DNA of 34,149 nt from Chthonomonas sp. UBA2785 (GTDB lineage: Bacteria > Armatimonadota > Fimbriimonadia > Fimbriimonadales > Fimbriimonadaceae): positions 1 to 34,149 of the forward strand of contig DEIB01000003.1 of NCBI GenBank assembly GCA_002352215.1. Reading direction: 5' to 3'. Positions 33,019 through 34,149 of the stretch are shown here, piece after piece. Below the pieces are notes generated by a model. The model searched no databases and was not told where the DNA came from. It saw nothing but the letters and a program-made list of their open reading frames with translations. Made by a program: the position numbers and the translations under genes. The stretch's first letter is position 1. The number at the start of each line of letters is the position of its first letter.

Positions 33019-34149
33019 TTAGGCCGATTCCTTCAAAACAATTCCGTTGACATCCGCGATGAGGGCCACATTTCCATCTCCCAAAATCGTGGCGCCACTG
33101 ATGCCGGGGACATCACCGCAGAACCGGCTGAGCGACTTGATGACGACTTCCTTTTCGCCGATCAAACCGTCTACGGCCAGACCAATTCGTCGTTCCGCCA
33201 ATCCCACTACGACAACGTATTGGCCGTCCTCAAAGGAATCTTCACGGCTCTGAATGTCAAACATGTCATTCAGTCGCACAAGGGGGAGGGTTTGGCCTCG
33301 AAGCACGATGACTTCGTTGCGATTCACCGTCTGAATACTGTCCACTTCGACCAAGAGCGTTTCGACAACGCTGCCGAGCGGAAGGACGATGACTTGCTCG
33401 CCCACCCGGGTGAGGAGGCCACGAATGATGGCCAAAGTGAGCGGCAAACGGAGCACAAAGCGTGAGCCCTTGCCGACTTCCGTTTCCAGGTCAATCAGGC
33501 CACCGAGTCGCTGGATGTTGGAACGTACGATGTCCATTCCGACCCCGCGTCCGCTGACTTCGCTGACCTCGGCGGCCGTGCTAAACCCGCTGGAAAAGAT
33601 GTACCGCAGCGCTTCACGGTCCGTCAGGCGGTCGGCCTGGTCCTTGGTGAGGAGTTCCTTCTCGACGGCTTTCTTGCGAATCTTGTCGGCATCAATGCCT
33701 CGACCGTCGTCGCGGATCTCGATGACAATGTGGTTGTCCTGGTGGTAAGCACGCACCAGCACCCGACCCTGACGCGGCTTGCCCAGTTGCTCGCGGGTAT
33801 CGGGATCTTCCAGGCCGTGGTCCACGCTGTTCCGCAGGATGTGCAGGAGCGGGTCGCCGATGACTTCAATGACGCTACGGTCAAGTTCGGTTTCGCCACC
33901 AACCAGTTCCAGCTTCACGTCCTTGCCCAGCTTGTTCGCCAGGTCACGGACGACGCGCGGGAATCGGTTGAAGACCGTTTCGATCGGCATCATGCGGGCC
34001 TTCATGATTTGATCTTGAAGGTCGCTGGTGATGCGGGCGATGTGGCTGACCGTTTCTTCGAGCGCGTCGATGTTCGGGTCGTTGAATTTGCTACCCAGGT
34101 CGCTACCAATCTGGGCGATGCGGGTGCGGTCAATGACCAACTCCCCGAT
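33019..34149 (-). CDS. cheA: Chemotaxis histidine kinase CheA (C-terminal part; 5' end beyond window)
   Basis: The open frame runs to the window edge, giving about 376 residues starting IGELVIDRTRIAQIGSDLGS. The dimerisation region ends with MKARMMPIETVFNRFPRVVR. The ATPase domain has the N box HILRNSVDHGLED, the G1 box DDGRGIDADKI, an F box FSSGFSTA and the G2 box GRGVGMDIVRSNI. A CheW-like domain follows (ITRGLL-type start IIRGLLTRVGEQVIVLPLGS) and ends at the stop. CheA phosphorylates CheY and CheB in response to receptors. The Hpt and CheY-binding domains lie outside the window. Confidence 0.97.
   Translation of the reverse strand: MGELVIDRTRIAQIGSDLGSKFNDPNIDALEETVSHIARITSDLQDQIMKARMMPIETVFNRFPRVVRDLANKLGKDVKLELVGGETELDRSVIEVIGDPLLHILRNSVDHGLEDPDTREQLGKPRQGRVLVRAYHQDNHIVIEIRDDGRGIDADKIRKKAVEKELLTKDQADRLTDREALRYIFSSGFSTAAEVSEVSGRGVGMDIVRSNIQRLGGLIDLETEVGKGSRFVLRLPLTLAIIRGLLTRVGEQVIVLPLGSVVETLLVEVDSIQTVNRNEVIVLRGQTLPLVRLNDMFDIQSREDSFEDGQYVVVVGLAERRIGLAVDGLIGEKEVVIKSLSRFCGDVPGISGATILGDGNVALIADVNGIVLKESA

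Noticed and set aside
1..34149. CRISPR arrays, insertion sequences, tRNA or rRNA genes
   Set aside because: No spaced direct repeats, transposase motifs, cloverleaf-like sequences or conserved rRNA stretches were noticed on either strand.

Overview
The window (about 34 kb, mostly near 60-65% G+C) reads as chromosome of a diderm, flagellated bacterium. My best guess is Armatimonadota, Fimbriimonadia-like. This rests on pseudopilin-like proteins with an N-terminal helix and an H-X9-DG motif, an outer-membrane LptD/OstA-like protein, DUF5916 and DUF4139 proteins, scattered single housekeeping genes (guaB, rpsD, dnaE, glnD) and very compact spacing. The taxon is inference; no rRNA gene is present.

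Layout: (1) 1-1583: the edge of a possible DUF167 gene, divergent from guaB. (2) 1633-7263: three tandem paralogous genes of about 600 codons, each ending in an AlbA_2/Schlafen-like domain, in DNA that is visibly poorer in G+C than its surroundings. This is the accessory block and the best candidate for an undescribed system. (3) 7267-14553: rpsD, a small secreted helical protein, dnaE and a glycogen debranching enzyme, all on the minus strand, then a 69-residue small protein on the plus strand. (4) 14559-20821: an LptD-like protein on the minus strand diverges from a plus-strand operon of overlapping genes: ECF sigma factor, likely anti-sigma factor, polytopic membrane protein, glnD. (5) 20884-23868: tandem duplicated DUF4139 genes. 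(6) 23888-27711: a minus-strand LCP (LytR-CpsA-Psr) gene overlapping a pseudopilin-like gene, then a plus-strand pseudopilin and a TerC-family gene. (7) 27833-29797: a CBM9-like/DUF5916 outer-membrane protein. (8) 29804-34149: a minus-strand motility block cheA (partial), HDOD gene, fliD.

The three-gene block stands out for several reasons. All members share one architecture. The Schlafen-type acidic triad (E-x4-E plus a later D) is intact only in the third gene, partial in the second and absent in the first. The second gene is only full length if it starts at a non-ATG codon (ATC or ATT) placed behind a strong Shine-Dalgarno sequence inside the end of the first gene. Its function is unknown; an RNA-targeting or defence role is a hypothesis.

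No tRNA, rRNA, CRISPR array or insertion sequence was seen. No intergenic stretch exceeds about 160 bases once starts are corrected.
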